Below, piece after piece: positions 10,985 through 21,759 of a stretch of 64,000 bases of DNA. Where the stretch lies: positions 33,567,963-33,631,962 of the forward strand of contig OX638133.1 in the NCBI GenBank assembly GCA_951804985.1. Direction: 5' to 3'. This DNA is from Dryomyza anilis. Lineage: Eukaryota; Arthropoda; Insecta; Diptera; Dryomyzidae. Under the pieces are notes generated by a model. It ran no database searches. It saw only the letters and a program-made list of their open reading frames with translations, and had not been told where the DNA came from. Position 1 is the stretch's first letter. The number at the start of each line of letters is the position of its first letter. Position numbers and translations under genes: made by a program.

Positions 10985-12345
10985 TATATGGGCCATTCCA
11001 CACCACGACCAAAAAAAATCCAAATTTAAGATTTTAAATTCTCGATTTTAATGAAATATTAGCCACTGATAAAGGTACCGAGGTACGCATTGATCAATTT
11101 TTTAATTTTATCCGACCACTACTTTGAACAACTAGTTCAAAGCATTTTGTGGTTGTTTATATTTAAAAATCTCCAGAGGGCCTATTTTCGTTTAATGAGA
11201 AATATAAAATGAGAATGAAAATGAGATAAACATTTTTTTTTTATATTTTATTTTATTGAAAGTGACTGAAAGAATATGAAAATAGTTGTTATCTCATTTT
11301 CATGGGATCCGTACGAAATATCGAAAAAAAAAATGTCGAAACCTTAAAATGTCGAAATTATAAAAGCCTTAGAACGCCGAAACAATATTTAGCCGAATCA
11401 CAAAATATCGAAAAATATTAAAAAGCTAGAAAATGTCGACAAATTTTTTAAACTATACATACAAAAACATTTTTTTTATAGGATCAAAAAATGTCGAAAA
11501 TTAAAATGCCGAAATATCAAAATGTTGAAATACAAATTTCAAATCCTATATGAGCAAGTCCACACCAAATCTAGTAGGATTTGCAACTCACTTTCTTCGA
11601 TTTCAATGATATTTTGGCAACTGATAAAGGGTATCGGGATCTGCATTCCCCATTTTTTTCCGACCACTATTTCCAAAGATATCAATTTTCCACAGATACA
11701 GTCCAAAGTTAAAAAATTGTCAATGATAAGTTTTGTTTGGTGGTTCCTTTTGAATTATCTCTTGATGCTAGAAACTTTGATAAGGTTTCGTTTTAAAACT
11801 AATAAAACAATCTTTTGGAAAATTCTTCTTAACATGAATATATGACCAATGGTCGTTATCCTTGAACTTCGAATTGCATGTCCTTAAAAAAAGTTTTTAA
11901 AAAAAATAGAAATTTTTGTTGATTTTTTATAAGTGTTGAAGCTAAATCCAAGATGGTATTTTGAAGGCAGCATATTTAAAAATCTCCGCATGAATCCTAG
12001 AGTAGCTAAAAATCAGAATTCGTTATTTTTTAATATCTTTATCTTCGAGTTTTTTCGACATTTTCCATAATTTTTTTCGGCAACAAAATGATTTCGTCAT
12101 ATTAAATTTCGACATTTTTAGTTTTCGACATTTTGTTTTTCAACATTATAGTTTTCAACATTTTTTTTTTCGACATTTTGTTTTTCGACATTTTTGTTTT
12201 CGACATATTCAGGTTTCGGCATTTTTATTTTCTACATTTTTGTCTTCGGTATTTTTAGTTTCGATATTTTAAATTTCGACTTATCGTACCAGACCCCATT
12301 TTCATTATCATTTTATATTTCTCATCAAAAGAGAATAGGGCCCCT
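10985..12345. mobile_element. Composite foldback element with (TGTCGAAA)-rich arms
   Basis: The left arm (about 11170-11535) contains ATGAGAAATATAAAATGAGA followed by many AATGTCGAAA and AATATCGAAA words. The right arm (about 12040-12345) contains the complements: TTTTCGACATTTTG repeated about ten times, ending in TTTTATATTTCTCATC. Outer landmarks also pair (GGGCC...ATTTTCG on the left, AGAATAGGGCCCC on the right). In addition there is a direct repeat, 10985-11180 and 11552-11745, sharing CCACACCA, CTGATAAAGG and CCGACCACTA. Tandem repeats inside inverted arms are typical of foldback (FB-like) elements. The ORF at 11522-11845 is not conserved-looking. Confidence 0.55.
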
Positions 12346-13120
12346 GAACCATTATTTTTTTATAGTAAAAGTTGCAACAATTCTTAAATATATTTATAAC
12401 TCTGATATCTAAAATAGCGAAAAATGGTATATTATTGAAAACTAGAAACAATTTTATGAATCTGCCGCTATTTTCGAAATCAACGTTACATATAATATAT
12501 GCATTCAAGAATTTTTTGCAAATTTTACTCTAAAAAAAAACATTTTTGTTTTCAATACAAAAAATTATCAAAATACAATCTTGAACCATTAATTGGACGA
12601 TTTGAGCAATTTTTTTATAGTTGAATATTGTGTTTTTAATAATTCTTAAAGGATTTTAGATTCACGAATAATTTACAGATTTAGATATAGAATTTACATG
12701 AAAATATAACTTTTATGTGGGTCTATTAGAATCAATTGTATTTATTAAATCACATTAATTTATATTATGTTGTTTAGTAATTTAAAAATGTAAAAAAAAT
12801 ATCGTTTTTTCATATTTATTTTATTTAACAAGTTTTTAGGTGAAACTTAATATTATTTTATTATTATTATTAATGAATTATTTATTCACTCTTAGTACAT
12901 TTTAAGGTCGAGCTTTTTCATTGAATAAACTGTAAATCACGTAAGATCAATAGTCAAAAATAATATATATTAAATTCTTTTAACTACTTCAAAAATGTGC
13001 AGTTAAACCGCAAGACTGCAGTAAATTGCAATGATTGAAACCACAAAATTTTGATTTTACAACATCGTTTAAATCTTCTGCTTAAGATTTATTGCCTATT
13101 TCAAATTTTGGCTACATTCA
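12346..13120. other. Intergenic DNA upstream of the His-rich gene, nothing recognised
   Basis: AT-rich without ORFs or repeats I could pair. The last part is the likely upstream control region of the gene that starts at 13222. Confidence 0.4.
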
Positions 13121-13128
13121 AATGCGCA

Positions 13129-13167
13129 CATAAAAGCAGCTGCAATTGGAACCAACTAACAGTCAGT
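13129..13167 (+). promoter_or_regulatory. TATA box and initiator of the His-rich protein gene
   Basis: CATAAAAG at 13129-13136 is followed by TCAGT at 13163-13167, an insect-type initiator with the adenine 34 bases after the first T of the TATA-like core. The resulting leader of about 57 bases reaches the ATG at 13222. Confidence 0.65.
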
Positions 13168-13221
13168 AATTGTGCAAAGAACTTATTGCAAACAGTAAAT
13201 TTTAAACATTAAAGTAAAAAA

Positions 13222-13530
13222 ATGCATTGCCAAAGTGTTTTTATGATTGCCGCAGTATTGGGAGCCTTGTGCGCAGCAACACTAGCAGCACCGGGTCACT
13301 TGCATCATGGTCATCATCATCACCCAGAGCATTCCGTTGAGCTTGTTGCACATCCCGTGGTAACGCATCCCGTGATTACACATCCTGTTGTCGTGCATCC
13401 CGTGGTTACGCATCCTGTAGTCGTCGTCGGACATCCACACGTTCATCATTTGCATCATGGACATGGGCATCTGCACGTTTTAGGCCACTCGCATCATCTG
13501 CACGGACATCATCATCACTTGCATCATTAA
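13222..13530 (+). CDS. Secreted His-rich protein with HPVV(T/V) pentapeptide repeats
   Basis: A 102-residue protein in one exon. Residues 1 to about 22 are a signal peptide ending in an ALAAP-like site (LCAATLAAP), so the product is probably extracellular. The first part of the mature chain is HLHHGHHHHPEH. The centre, about residues 43-70, is a run of a five-residue unit of the HPVVT type, with hydrophobic Val alternating with His-Pro. The tail is again HH, HGH and HLHH clusters. Roughly a third of the residues are histidine, so binding of zinc or copper is plausible chemistry but not shown. An AATAAA signal lies at 13595-13600, 65 bases after the stop, and a TATA/initiator pair lies upstream. 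It may be a cuticle, gut-lining or metal-buffering protein; I know no named family that fits exactly. Confidence 0.85.
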   Translation: MHCQSVFMIAAVLGALCAATLAAPGHLHHGHHHHPEHSVELVAHPVVTHPVITHPVVVHPVVTHPVVVVGHPHVHHLHHGHGHLHVLGHSHHLHGHHHHLHH

Positions 13531-13783
13531 GTGGATGACTAAAGTTGAAAATGACCAATTTATAATGAAAAATAGCGAATTTAAAATTATTTTAAATAAA
13601 TAATGGTAAAATTATTTAGGTTTTGGTTTTAAAAAAATTGTTTATTATTTAAAAAGAAACGGTTACAACATTTTTCGCAGTAATCCATAAATAAATGTCC
13701 ATTGTGTTTGATTGCTTAAATAGTACTTTATTTTATATAAAACTATATAATTAATCTAATGTATTTCATAGGTTCACAGACAG

Positions 13784-14638
13784 TCAGCAGCATTTAACCA
13801 CTTCATCCTGCAGCTGCAGTCCGTTGCATTTTTTCAGTTTCTTCGTAAACTTCTTTTCAAACTTTTGCTGCTGCTTCTCCGTCAGCTCCGCGCTAAGACC
13901 CAATTTTGAGCTGTACTTTTTCAGTACTTTTTCCTTGAGTTTTTCCAGTGCTATTCCCTGTGCTTTTTTATTTACAACCTTTGTCAGCACCTGCTCCCAT
14001 TCAAAGTCATCGGCTTCCTTTGTCTTCTTTGCTGCTGTCTCCTCTTCTTCATCAGCACCATTTGTTGATGGATCGGCGGCGCGCTTTTTCGACTGTTTCG
14101 CATCGCCATTAGTTGCCGCCGCCTCTTTGGCAGCCTTGGCTGCTTCTTGCGCTGCTTTTGTCGCAGCCACCTCTACCTGCTTTGCTAAGCGCATCTTCTC
14201 CTGTTCCTTCTCCAGCACATTCCACACCTCTTCCGACTGATTGCGCGGCATACGCATGCAGTTGGTGACAAAATTTTGGAACTTTGCTTTTTTACGCGGA
14301 ACATTATCGACGCTCTGCAGCCGCTGGAAGGCACTGCGCGCTTGTGCGCTCAGATTGTATTCATCCGACTCCAAAATGTTCCTTATGATGTCCATCCAGC
14401 TTTCCTGTTTCTTGGCGCCGCTGTTCTTTGATTCTTTGGCGACGTAGTCTTTGCCGGAGTACTTTTCCAACTCCGAAATGCACTTGGTATGTGCCACATA
14501 CTCCTCACCATGGAAATCTTTCTGGCAATCCATGCAGGAGACGTTCTTCGTGAGGCCGCGACATTTGAAATTGTAGTGCTTCTCGACAGCCGGTTTCTTT
14601 GCAGACTCGCCGCAGTGGTTGCAGGTGAAGAAGACCAT
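13784..14638 (-). CDS. LYAR: LYAR-type cell growth-regulating nucleolar zinc-finger protein
   Basis: A 284-residue protein in one exon. The N-terminus holds two C2HC zinc fingers: Cys6, Cys9, His21, Cys26 and Cys35, Cys38, His50, Cys53. The opening MVFFTCNHCGESAKKPAVEK is the signature of the LYAR family, nucleolar proteins of animals, fungi and plants linked to ribosome production and cell growth. The middle is a long charged, alanine- and lysine-rich helix (about 150-200), followed by an acidic stretch (DEEEETAAKK) and a Lys-rich C-terminal domain ending in VVKCC. It is shorter than the vertebrate protein (about 380) mainly in the low-complexity linker. AATAAA lies at 13727-13732, about 50 bases past the stop, so this gene and the His-rich gene converge with only about 130 bases between their poly(A) signals. 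The upstream region lacks a TATA box, as expected for a housekeeping gene. Confidence 0.93.
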   Translation of the reverse strand: MVFFTCNHCGESAKKPAVEKHYNFKCRGLTKNVSCMDCQKDFHGEEYVAHTKCISELEKYSGKDYVAKESKNSGAKKQESWMDIIRNILESDEYNLSAQARSAFQRLQSVDNVPRKKAKFQNFVTNCMRMPRNQSEEVWNVLEKEQEKMRLAKQVEVAATKAAQEAAKAAKEAAATNGDAKQSKKRAADPSTNGADEEEETAAKKTKEADDFEWEQVLTKVVNKKAQGIALEKLKEKVLKKYSSKLGLSAELTEKQQQKFEKKFTKKLKKCNGLQLQDEVVKCC

Positions 14639-15179
14639 GTTGTATTAACTTAAATTTGTTTTAATTTAATAATTGGAAACCGAAATTAAAAGCCACAAAC
14701 AAAAAACGCACGTGCGAGAGACAAAATCGGGAGAAATGAATGCAAGAATAACTGTCAAAATCTCTTTTGATTGAAAGGCGTTGCCAAGTTCAACTTTCAA
14801 CTCAATAGAAAAACTATTCACAATCCAGAACATTCACAATAATTTACTTATATGCAAGCTCATAGATATTTCTGGCATTATATAGTTTTGACTTTTAAAA
14901 AATTACCTTACATTAAAAATATGTCACTGTTGTTGCGCTGAAATTATATAAACATAATTATATAATTTATAATTGAAAATAAATTATTTATTGATTTTTT
15001 ATTTTTATTCACCGAGTCCGGGCGGTGAATTGAACTCTCTTCCTTCATATTGCAAAGCCAACAACATAGGCCAGCACACTTTAACTTGACCACTGTCCAT
15101 TAATATTGTGATTTCATTTTAATGTACAATAATAAAAAGTATGTTTTGGTGAATTAATTATAAAATGCAACAAAATTTG
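14639..15179. other. 5' flank of the LYAR gene and intergenic DNA
   Basis: The first 130 bases are the probable LYAR leader and promoter. Around 15015-15080 there is a weak tRNA-like remnant on the minus strand (a GTTCAATTC B-box-like word), too decayed to call. Nothing else is recognised. Confidence 0.35.
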
Positions 15180-15403
15180 TACCTAAAGTGATAAGACCTA
15201 CTGTTTAATTTCGAATCCGAACTGCGGATGAGAGCTTTTCATAGGGAATGTTTTACTCTCGTAGGTTGGCATTTACTGCCGAGAGGTAGTGCGGTATAGA
15301 CAAATGTTTAAATGCAAGGTTGTTGATAACCCCATTACAGGTTTGAACTTGGAACCATTCTACTCGCAGTCCAACGGACCAAACTTCAGCTACCGACGAT
15401 ACG
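15180..15403 (-). repeat. tRNA-derived SINE, copy missing its 3' end
   Basis: In reverse orientation it follows the complete copy at 21760-22081: the TCGAATCCGAACTGCGGATG block, TTTACTCTCGTAGGTTGGCA, the GCCGAGAGGTAGTGCGGTAT block, and a decayed tRNA-like head (CGCAGTCCAACGGACC). Divergence is visibly higher than in the 21.8 kb copy. Confidence 0.75.
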
Positions 15404-15548
15404 ATATATGTAATACGATATATATAATAAATATTAAAAAAAGAGAAATAAAAAAATATTATGGAAGGCAGGATTCGATCCGGCGTCCTGGTGTATAAAA
15501 GACTGTCATGTAATAGGTTGTGTAAAGGTTGGGTATTCCCTGTCGTTT

Positions 15549-15640
15549 CCACCACTTTGAGTGCAAATATAATATGCACAGCTCTAAATAGTAAAAGCTC
15601 GGCTTAAGTTCTTATAGGACTGTAAGCAAAACTATTATTA
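15549..15640 (+). repeat. SINE 3'-end fragment
   Basis: CCACTTTGAGTGCAAATATA, AGCTCGGCTTAAGTTCTTAT and AGGACTGTAAGC...ACTATTATTAT match the last 90 bases and the ATT tail of the SINE. It stands in opposite orientation to the copy ending at 15403. The intervening GATTCGATCCGGCGTCC at about 15474 is a tRNA-like B-box on the minus strand, so the interval may hold a second tRNA-like head. Confidence 0.65.
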
Positions 15641-15727
15641 TGTAGTCCCTGTCGGAGAAGTAACTAAATGTACTGTATACGAGTTGTGTTAGTAGTGGAA
15701 GAAGCGTTTACATAATGAAAATAACGG

Positions 15728-16832
15728 TAGCATGACGTTTGGCCTGGGGACGGTTCGCCTTTGGATGTTTCGCCTGGGGACGTTTCGCCATTCCATTGTG
15801 AATTTTATTTTGAGTTTATTTTATCAGGGTTGCCGGCACTTTATTTAAGTTTTACCCAAAAAATATATAAATACACAATATTATTTAAAATTAGAAATAT
15901 AGTAAATAATTTAAATTTATAAAAAAGGAGTAAATTATAAATAATAGTAAATGATTTTCTATTCAAACCATGGAACCAATTTTAATGTATTCATGTATGA
16001 AAGCATTTATGTTAATATGAATGAGGACATATATGTGCAAAACCTCTGTACTAAACTTCTTTTTATGTTGAAGTTAAACCTACAAAAGTAATGGGATTTA
16101 TTTATTTATGTATCACTAGAAACAAAGTACACAGAAAGGTACATTAATTGAGATAAACATTAATAAATGTTAAATTCGAATTTCAGCAAAAAATAAGTTT
16201 CTTAAATATACATAAATAAAACTTGTTTTTATCAATTTTTTATATCAATTAAGAAGCCTGTTTTAATTACTTCGGGGTTAAGAATAATTTAATATATTTT
16301 TACTATGGGTGTGTGCGAGTTTGTCTTAATTTTGAAAATAATGCAGTGTTTACTATTCAATTTATGATGGCTAAATAAATTGCTAATAAAAACTATATTT
16401 TATGATAGCAAACAAACAGAATTCCGGTTATCAAATAACGATCGAATGAAAACCCAATATTTGAATAATGTCTTCAAATTTTAGAAAAACTCGCATTTCC
16501 TTTATTATCATCAGAAAAATATACCCTATACAATCATTCGTAAATTGGCAGATTTATTATAATACTTTCAAAATATAATATACTGAAAATCATCCATTTT
16601 TATATTTAATTATACAGATTATAATAATTGTAATTCTTTAAAAAATACCTAAAAATAAAATTACAAATACATTTTTATAAATTAAATTTAGTATGGCAAC
16701 TCTGACTCTTTGTCGTTTCTTCATTCTCTTCAATTTCGTAATATTCACAATTAAATTCACAATGAAATGGCGAGGCATCCCCAGGCGAAACGTCCCAAGG
16801 CGAACCGTCCTCAGGCCAAACGTCATGCTACC
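15728..16832. mobile_element. Foldback element with GGCGAAACGTCC-rich arms
   Basis: The left arm (15728-15843) reads TAGCATGACGTTTGGCCTGG, then two more GGGACG/TTCGCC units, then a TTTATCAGGGTTGCCGGCA edge. The right arm (about 16755-16832) is its complement (GGCGAAACGTCCCAAGGCGA...GGCCAAACGTCATGCTA). Immediately beyond, 16872-16940 is a third, partial arm copy (GATGGCAACCCTGATAAAAT ... CCAGGCCAAACTTCAT). The arms are built from about 13-base direct repeats, as in foldback transposons. The loop contains a different small element at 16304-16501. Confidence 0.65.
16304..16501. mobile_element. MITE family I, copy 1 (diverged)
   Basis: It begins GGGTGTGTGCGAGTTTGTC and ends AAAACTCGCATTTCC. The interior shares AATAATGCAGTG and ATCGAATGAAAACC-type words with the clearer copy at 21176-21403. 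It sits inside the loop of the foldback element at 15728-16832. Confidence 0.55.
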
Positions 16833-17173
16833 ATATATATGTATATATATTGCATACAACTTAAATAAAGTGATGGCAACCCTGATAAAATAAAATTCAC
16901 AATGAAATGGCGAAATGTCCCCAGGCCAAACTTCATACTTGTTACATGGTTAATACAAAATGTTTTGGTTACCCTGTCTCGCTGTTATCCCTGTCGACTG
17001 TCAACTCAAACAAATCGAACAGAACTGCGAACTGGTGCATTCACAATAAACGCAGATAATTTAAAAAATAAGACCAATTTATTATTTAACCGTTATAAAA
17101 ACAGCACAGCGCAAAAATTTATTTAGCTAAATAAAAATTTACAAATTATACACAAATGTAAGTATTTCTACTT

Positions 17174-19716
17174 CTAATAAATCTCCATTGAGTTCTCGAA
17201 CAACTTTGCCAAATCCTCGCTGCTCTGCTCACGCGGAGCCAACTTTGTGATGCGCTCCTGCGGCAATGTGCCTTCCACCAAAGACGGAATGTCCTCGTTG
17301 GTAAAACCCAAACCACGTAGTCCATTCTCAATGCGTGCACGTTGCATATATTCACGAACTGTATCAGCCAAAATGGGGCCAGCATCAGCGCGTTTTGCTT
17401 GCGAAATATCGCGACCCAACAGTTCGGCCGCTTCCAAATGACGCTCCGGACAGGCGGGCGCACAAAATTCAAATACGGCTGGAGCGCTAATGACTACTGA
17501 CAGACCATGCGGTATTATGGGATGTGTGTCGGCATAACCGAGAGGGCGATGGGCGCGAACATTCCCCGATACAGGGTACGACAGACCGTGACATAGATGA
17601 ACACCAGCGTTGCCAAAACCAACGCCAGCCATTGTTGAGGCCAGATGCATTTGCGAGCGCGCCTGCAAGTTGTCCTCTTGGAAAATGGCATCGATGAAAT
17701 TGTGACGTATAATGTTGAGAGCAAAACGTGCCCAGACATCGGAAATCGGATTGCGACCTTGGTAGGGTGGACGTAGACTGGGATCTGCGGGTGCAACGCG
17801 TTCGGTATATTCGAGCGCGGTGAAGCTCTCCAGCGCATGGCAGAAGACGTCGAAGCCTGAGTAGGCGGTGACGCGTTCAGGCATAGACAGTGTATGCAGG
17901 GGGTCGATAATGGCTGCGGAGACATAATATAAAATTAAAAAAAAATGTAAATGAAAATATTTTAAATTTACCCAATTTTGGCTTTAAATGCTTGCTGGAG
18001 ATGCCTGTCTTTGCGTGCATTTTTTTGTAGTCGAAGATGGCGACGCCGGTGGTCTCACTGCCGGTGCCCGCTGTGGTGGGCAGCGCAATCATGGGCTTTA
18101 TGTTTACTGCAATCTAAGGAATTTGTTTTATAATTGAAAACGCTAGAGTTACACTACTCCATTTACTAGAAATTTAGATATTCCAAAATAATTCAGATAT
18201 TCCAGTTGAAATTCAAAACACATCAATTGTAAATCAGAAATTAGCAAATAAATATATTCTGGATTCCAAATAAATGTTATTAATTTCAATTGATATTTTC
18301 CGAATTTCAACTGGAAAGATATAAATAGCAATTGTTGTTTTCTGAAAATCAAAAGGAATTTCCGATTTTAATTGATACGTTTTGAATTTAAAATGGTATT
18401 TCTAAATTCCAATTGATCTTTTTTTAATATAAATTGAATATTTCTAAAATACACTTGGAAAAAGTGGTATGATTCAGACAAATATAATTATCGGGCATGT
18501 TTCGAATAAATTTATTGGGATATCGAATTTGAAAAATAAGTGTATGAAAGTATTTATATGAAATTCGATCGGAATTTGAATAATGGAATTTCTGAAATTC
18601 ACTAAAAACGAACATATCTAAAATGATATCGTTGTTTTTGTCGTTATAGTTATTGATATGATATAAATGGATTTATTTTCGATAAACAAATTTTATTTGT
18701 TCAGAAAATTTTATTTTTTGAAAAAAATTATAAAGAACTAATTTTTTCAAATATTTTGAGTTTTATATCTAAAATTTATCATTATTATATCGAATATAAA
18801 AATTATCGTCAAATGTTTTGTAGGGCTGTTCTTTTTTTAATAAACTCAATTAAAGTCCCCTAGCAGTTATTTATAATTTTACTAATCTCATTCCAAATAA
18901 AAAATGTCTAAAATTGTTCAAAATTATTAAATATCATAAGAACTTTTAGAAAAATAATAAATTTGAACTAAAAACAAGTTCCTCAATGCTTCTCGTTATC
19001 TTTTAAAATCAAGAAATGAAATTCGCAAATTTGTTATATAATATTATTCATAAAACACCCCCGCCTACCTCCTTGCCATTGCCTATGGGTTTGTTCACAT
19101 AGTCCAAAAACTGCGCATCACGATCACAGTCAAATAGATTGGCCGCCTTACAGGTGTCAATGGCAGAACCGCCACCTATCGCCACATAAGCATCAAAGTT
19201 ATTGGCTCTCGCAAAAGTGGCCGCTTGCCATAGACTCTCGTCGGTTGGTTCGACGCGCGTCTGATCATAAACCTCATACTCGATGCCATGGCGGCTGAGC
19301 GAATCGAATGCCGCTTTAACGCTGGGCAACTTTGCGACATTCACATCAGTGACTAGACAAGTGCGACGTGCCCCCATATTACGCAGATCAGCGCCAAGTT
19401 CTGCCGTGACGCCCGGCCCAAAGCGCACCGTCGACGAAGACATCTGTTAAGTATTTTGTTTTTGTCTTTATCAGTTTGTACTTTGAACAGTCGTCCATTA
19501 AATTCTATACCTCACCTCAAATGCATATTCCTTGAGGCCAGTCTGTTGCGCCGCTGCTGCTGGCGCCGAGCCATACGAATGTGCTGGACATTTGCAGCTG
19601 TTCCGAATATTTAATATTTGTTTAAATTAAATTTTAAAGTATTACTTTAAATTGGAAAAAACTTACGAATTGCCCACAACTGTGTTAATTAGATTCAATA
19701 CATTCTTGCGCGACAT
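17174..19716 (-). CDS. T3dh: Iron-containing alcohol dehydrogenase / hydroxyacid-oxoacid transhydrogenase (ADHFE1 type)
   Basis: Five exons by my splice model: 19667-19716, 19516-19597, 19069-19443, 17972-18113 and 17174-17913. All introns are GT-AG and the reading frame is continuous: 462 residues, close to the 467 of human ADHFE1. The family oxidises 4-hydroxybutyrate coupled to reduction of 2-oxoglutarate in mitochondria. Residues 1 to about 40 ([17 protein letters not shown] onward) are basic and Ser/Ala-rich and fit a mitochondrial targeting peptide. The dinucleotide motif GGGSAID starts at residue 134, and [11 protein letters not shown] at 181-191. Metal ligands fit Asp238 and His242 (FDVFCHALE), His325 (GVHLCHG) and His352 (IIPHG). 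Intron 3 (about 955 bases) is filled with degenerate AATTCCAATTGATATT-like sequence. AATAAA lies at 17118-17123, 50 bases past the stop. All ligands are intact, so the gene looks functional. The fly type III alcohol dehydrogenase T3dh is the obvious counterpart. Confidence 0.93.
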
Positions 19717-19755
19717 TTTGCCAGACAGATGTGTTTTATTTTTTGTTAGTTCTCT

Positions 19756-19767
19756 TTATCTGATAAG
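19756..19767. promoter_or_regulatory. Palindromic GATA site upstream of the ADHFE1-type gene
   Basis: TTATCTGATAAG contains two inverted GATA cores, 40 bases upstream of the first ATG (19716). GATA factors drive fat-body and midgut expression in flies, which suits a metabolic enzyme. The assignment rests on the motif alone, and it could lie within the leader. Confidence 0.4.
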
Positions 19768-20185
19768 ATTGTTTTTGGTCTAGAAATCTGTCTGCTCGTG
19801 GTTGTTTTGGTTTTGTTTTCGGAAAAAGACGTTGAACGTTCCTCACGCTTTAAACAACTCCACAATAATGTTGTAGTTATTTGTTTATGTAGGTTTTTTA
19901 GGCAACCGGTTGACACGATCAGCTGAGTGAATGCTCTACCAGTTGCTTTGCTTAATTGTCTATTAGCTCTCACTTGATAAATGGAAGAGCGCATTTTTGA
20001 ATTGACCCAGTGGTAAAGCCATCAAAAGTACTTTGAAAATTATCGATGATTTTTTAGAAGTTGTTTATTAGTTTAAAGTAATTTTTATGTGATGTGAATA
20101 TTGTCGACGACATTGTTTTATAGCTTTTCAATAATTTTACTAAATTTTATAATTATTAATTTATTTTGTTTCTGTAAAAAACAGG
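19768..20185. other. 5' flank of the ADHFE1-type gene, nothing further recognised
   Basis: No TATA box stands at a convincing distance. The ORF at 19746-19994 in this stretch is a chance frame. Confidence 0.35.
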
Positions 20186-20312
20186 GACCGCATAGAAGCG
20201 GAATTGGAACCGGTACCGAAACCGTTTTGATTGGGATGCTGAATCGGAATCCTTATTAAAAAAAAGTGTGAAACCGGAATCATATTCGGGACCCATACCA
20301 ATTTTTTGTTTG
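20186..20312. repeat. Dispersed repeat family C (GGAACCGTTTTGAT-rich), copy 1
   Basis: Contains GGAACCGGTACCGAAACCGT, TTTTGATTGGGATGCTGAAT and CGGAATCC, followed by AAAACCGGAATC-like words. The same vocabulary of GGAACCG words appears at 42825-43115 and 50872-51072. The unit is a short, degenerate tandem of GGAACCG and its variants. Confidence 0.55.
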
Positions 20313-21175
20313 AAACTGATATTATTATCACGAATAATATCTAATTATAAGTTTTTGTAAAAAAAATCCAAAACTACATGATTTATTATTGAAATTAAGA
20401 ACTTTCTATTTGAAATTGGAAAAATTTCGGCTGAACTTTACTTGATAGTGTCGGTCGAAATTCACAAAAATAAAATTGTCACGACCTTTCAAATGGGGGG
20501 AGAGTGACGAACAGACCTAAACATTTTAAAAAGTGACCCTTAAAAATCAAAAAACTGTTTTTTTCAAACTCAAATTCTTGAAAAGGGGAGTGGCAAAATG
20601 AAAATAATAAAATATTGAAAATCCTTTACATTCAGATAAATATTGCCATGAAAATTTATATGCCAAAAAAATAAATTCTAGAACCAGAAAAAAAATTAGA
20701 CTAAACATTATTTTTTTTTCAAAAAAATCTAATTTTTTTTTTTGAAACCGGCTCACCCAAAATTTCAAATGAAATTGATATTTTTCATTTGAAATGGATA
20801 ACATTTCAAATGAAAATAAGACGTTCTATTTGAAATTGAGAACATTTAAAATAAAATTACGATTTTCCACTTGAAATTAAAAAATTTCAGATAAAATTGA
20901 GATTTTCATTTTAAATTGAGAAAATTCCAAATGATTTGAGATTTTCCATTTGAAATTGAGATATTTCCAAATGAAATTCGGTATTATAACAAAAAATAAT
21001 TAGATATTTAAATTTTTACCATTAAAAAAAACATATAAAGAACATTTTCCCAAGTTTATTTGTTCCCAGTTTCAAAAGGAAAATCTCAATATATATTTGA
21101 AATTTCTTAATTTCACATCTTATAATTATTTGCAATTTTTTTAATGTCAAATGGCAAATTTTTTAAATTTTAGGT
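20313..21175. repeat. Degenerate (ATTTGAAATTGAGATTTTCC)-type repeat
   Basis: From about 20755 to 21000 the sequence is a run of TTCAAATGAAATTGA and TTTTCCATTTGAAATTGAGA units of 30-40 bases. It resumes at 21395-21590 beyond the element at 21176-21403, and similar words occur at 25340-25440 and 26200-26270. The part before 20755 has no feature I recognise. Confidence 0.5.
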
Positions 21176-21403
21176 TGTGTGCGAATTTGACTAAATTTCT
21201 GACTAAATTTTGTCAGTAATGCAGTGATCGTCTTTTCAATTTAGGAAATTTTCGAGCAGACTAAATAGGATGACAGCAAACAGACATATGATAATCGATT
21301 GATTATGGGCTTTAACAATTACCGGTTACCGAATGGAGATCGAATGAAAAGCCGATAAATTAAGTTTAGTCAGCAATTTAGTTGAATTCGCACACACCCT
21401 TTA
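21176..21403. mobile_element. MITE family I, copy 2
   Basis: About 226 bp. The left end reads GTTGTGTGCGAATTTGACTA and the right end read in reverse reads GTGTGTGCGAATTCAACTAA. The terminal inverted repeat extends about 35 bases through CTAAATTTCTGACTAAA. It interrupts the AAATTTGAAA-type repeat that continues on both sides. There is no ORF. Confidence 0.75.
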
Positions 21404-21759
21404 TTTCATTTGAAATTTTTCCAATTTCTAATGGAAAAATCTCAGTTTCATTTGAAATTCAATTTCAAATGGAAAATCTCCATTTTATTTGGAACTTTCT
21501 CAATTTCCGTTGGAAATGGTGTAGATATAATTTTTGGAAGTTTCAAAACACTTTATCAAAATATTTGAAACTAAAGTTTGTATGAAATGCTTCCACTTTC
21601 TGTCCTCATCAAAAATATGCAAGGAATATGTCTTTCAAATACCACAGACAACACATTTCCCAACTCATTTTCCATAAGCATCCATTTATCTGTATGTTAG
21701 CTATGTCCGAAAATTTGTTGAAAAATACCTGAAATTTAATCTCTGTTAATTTCAAATTT

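Noticed and set aside
13824..14240. 138-codon plus-strand ORF
   Set aside because: It is antisense to the LYAR coding region. Its Ser/Phe/Ala-rich content is the complement of Lys/Glu/Ala codons.
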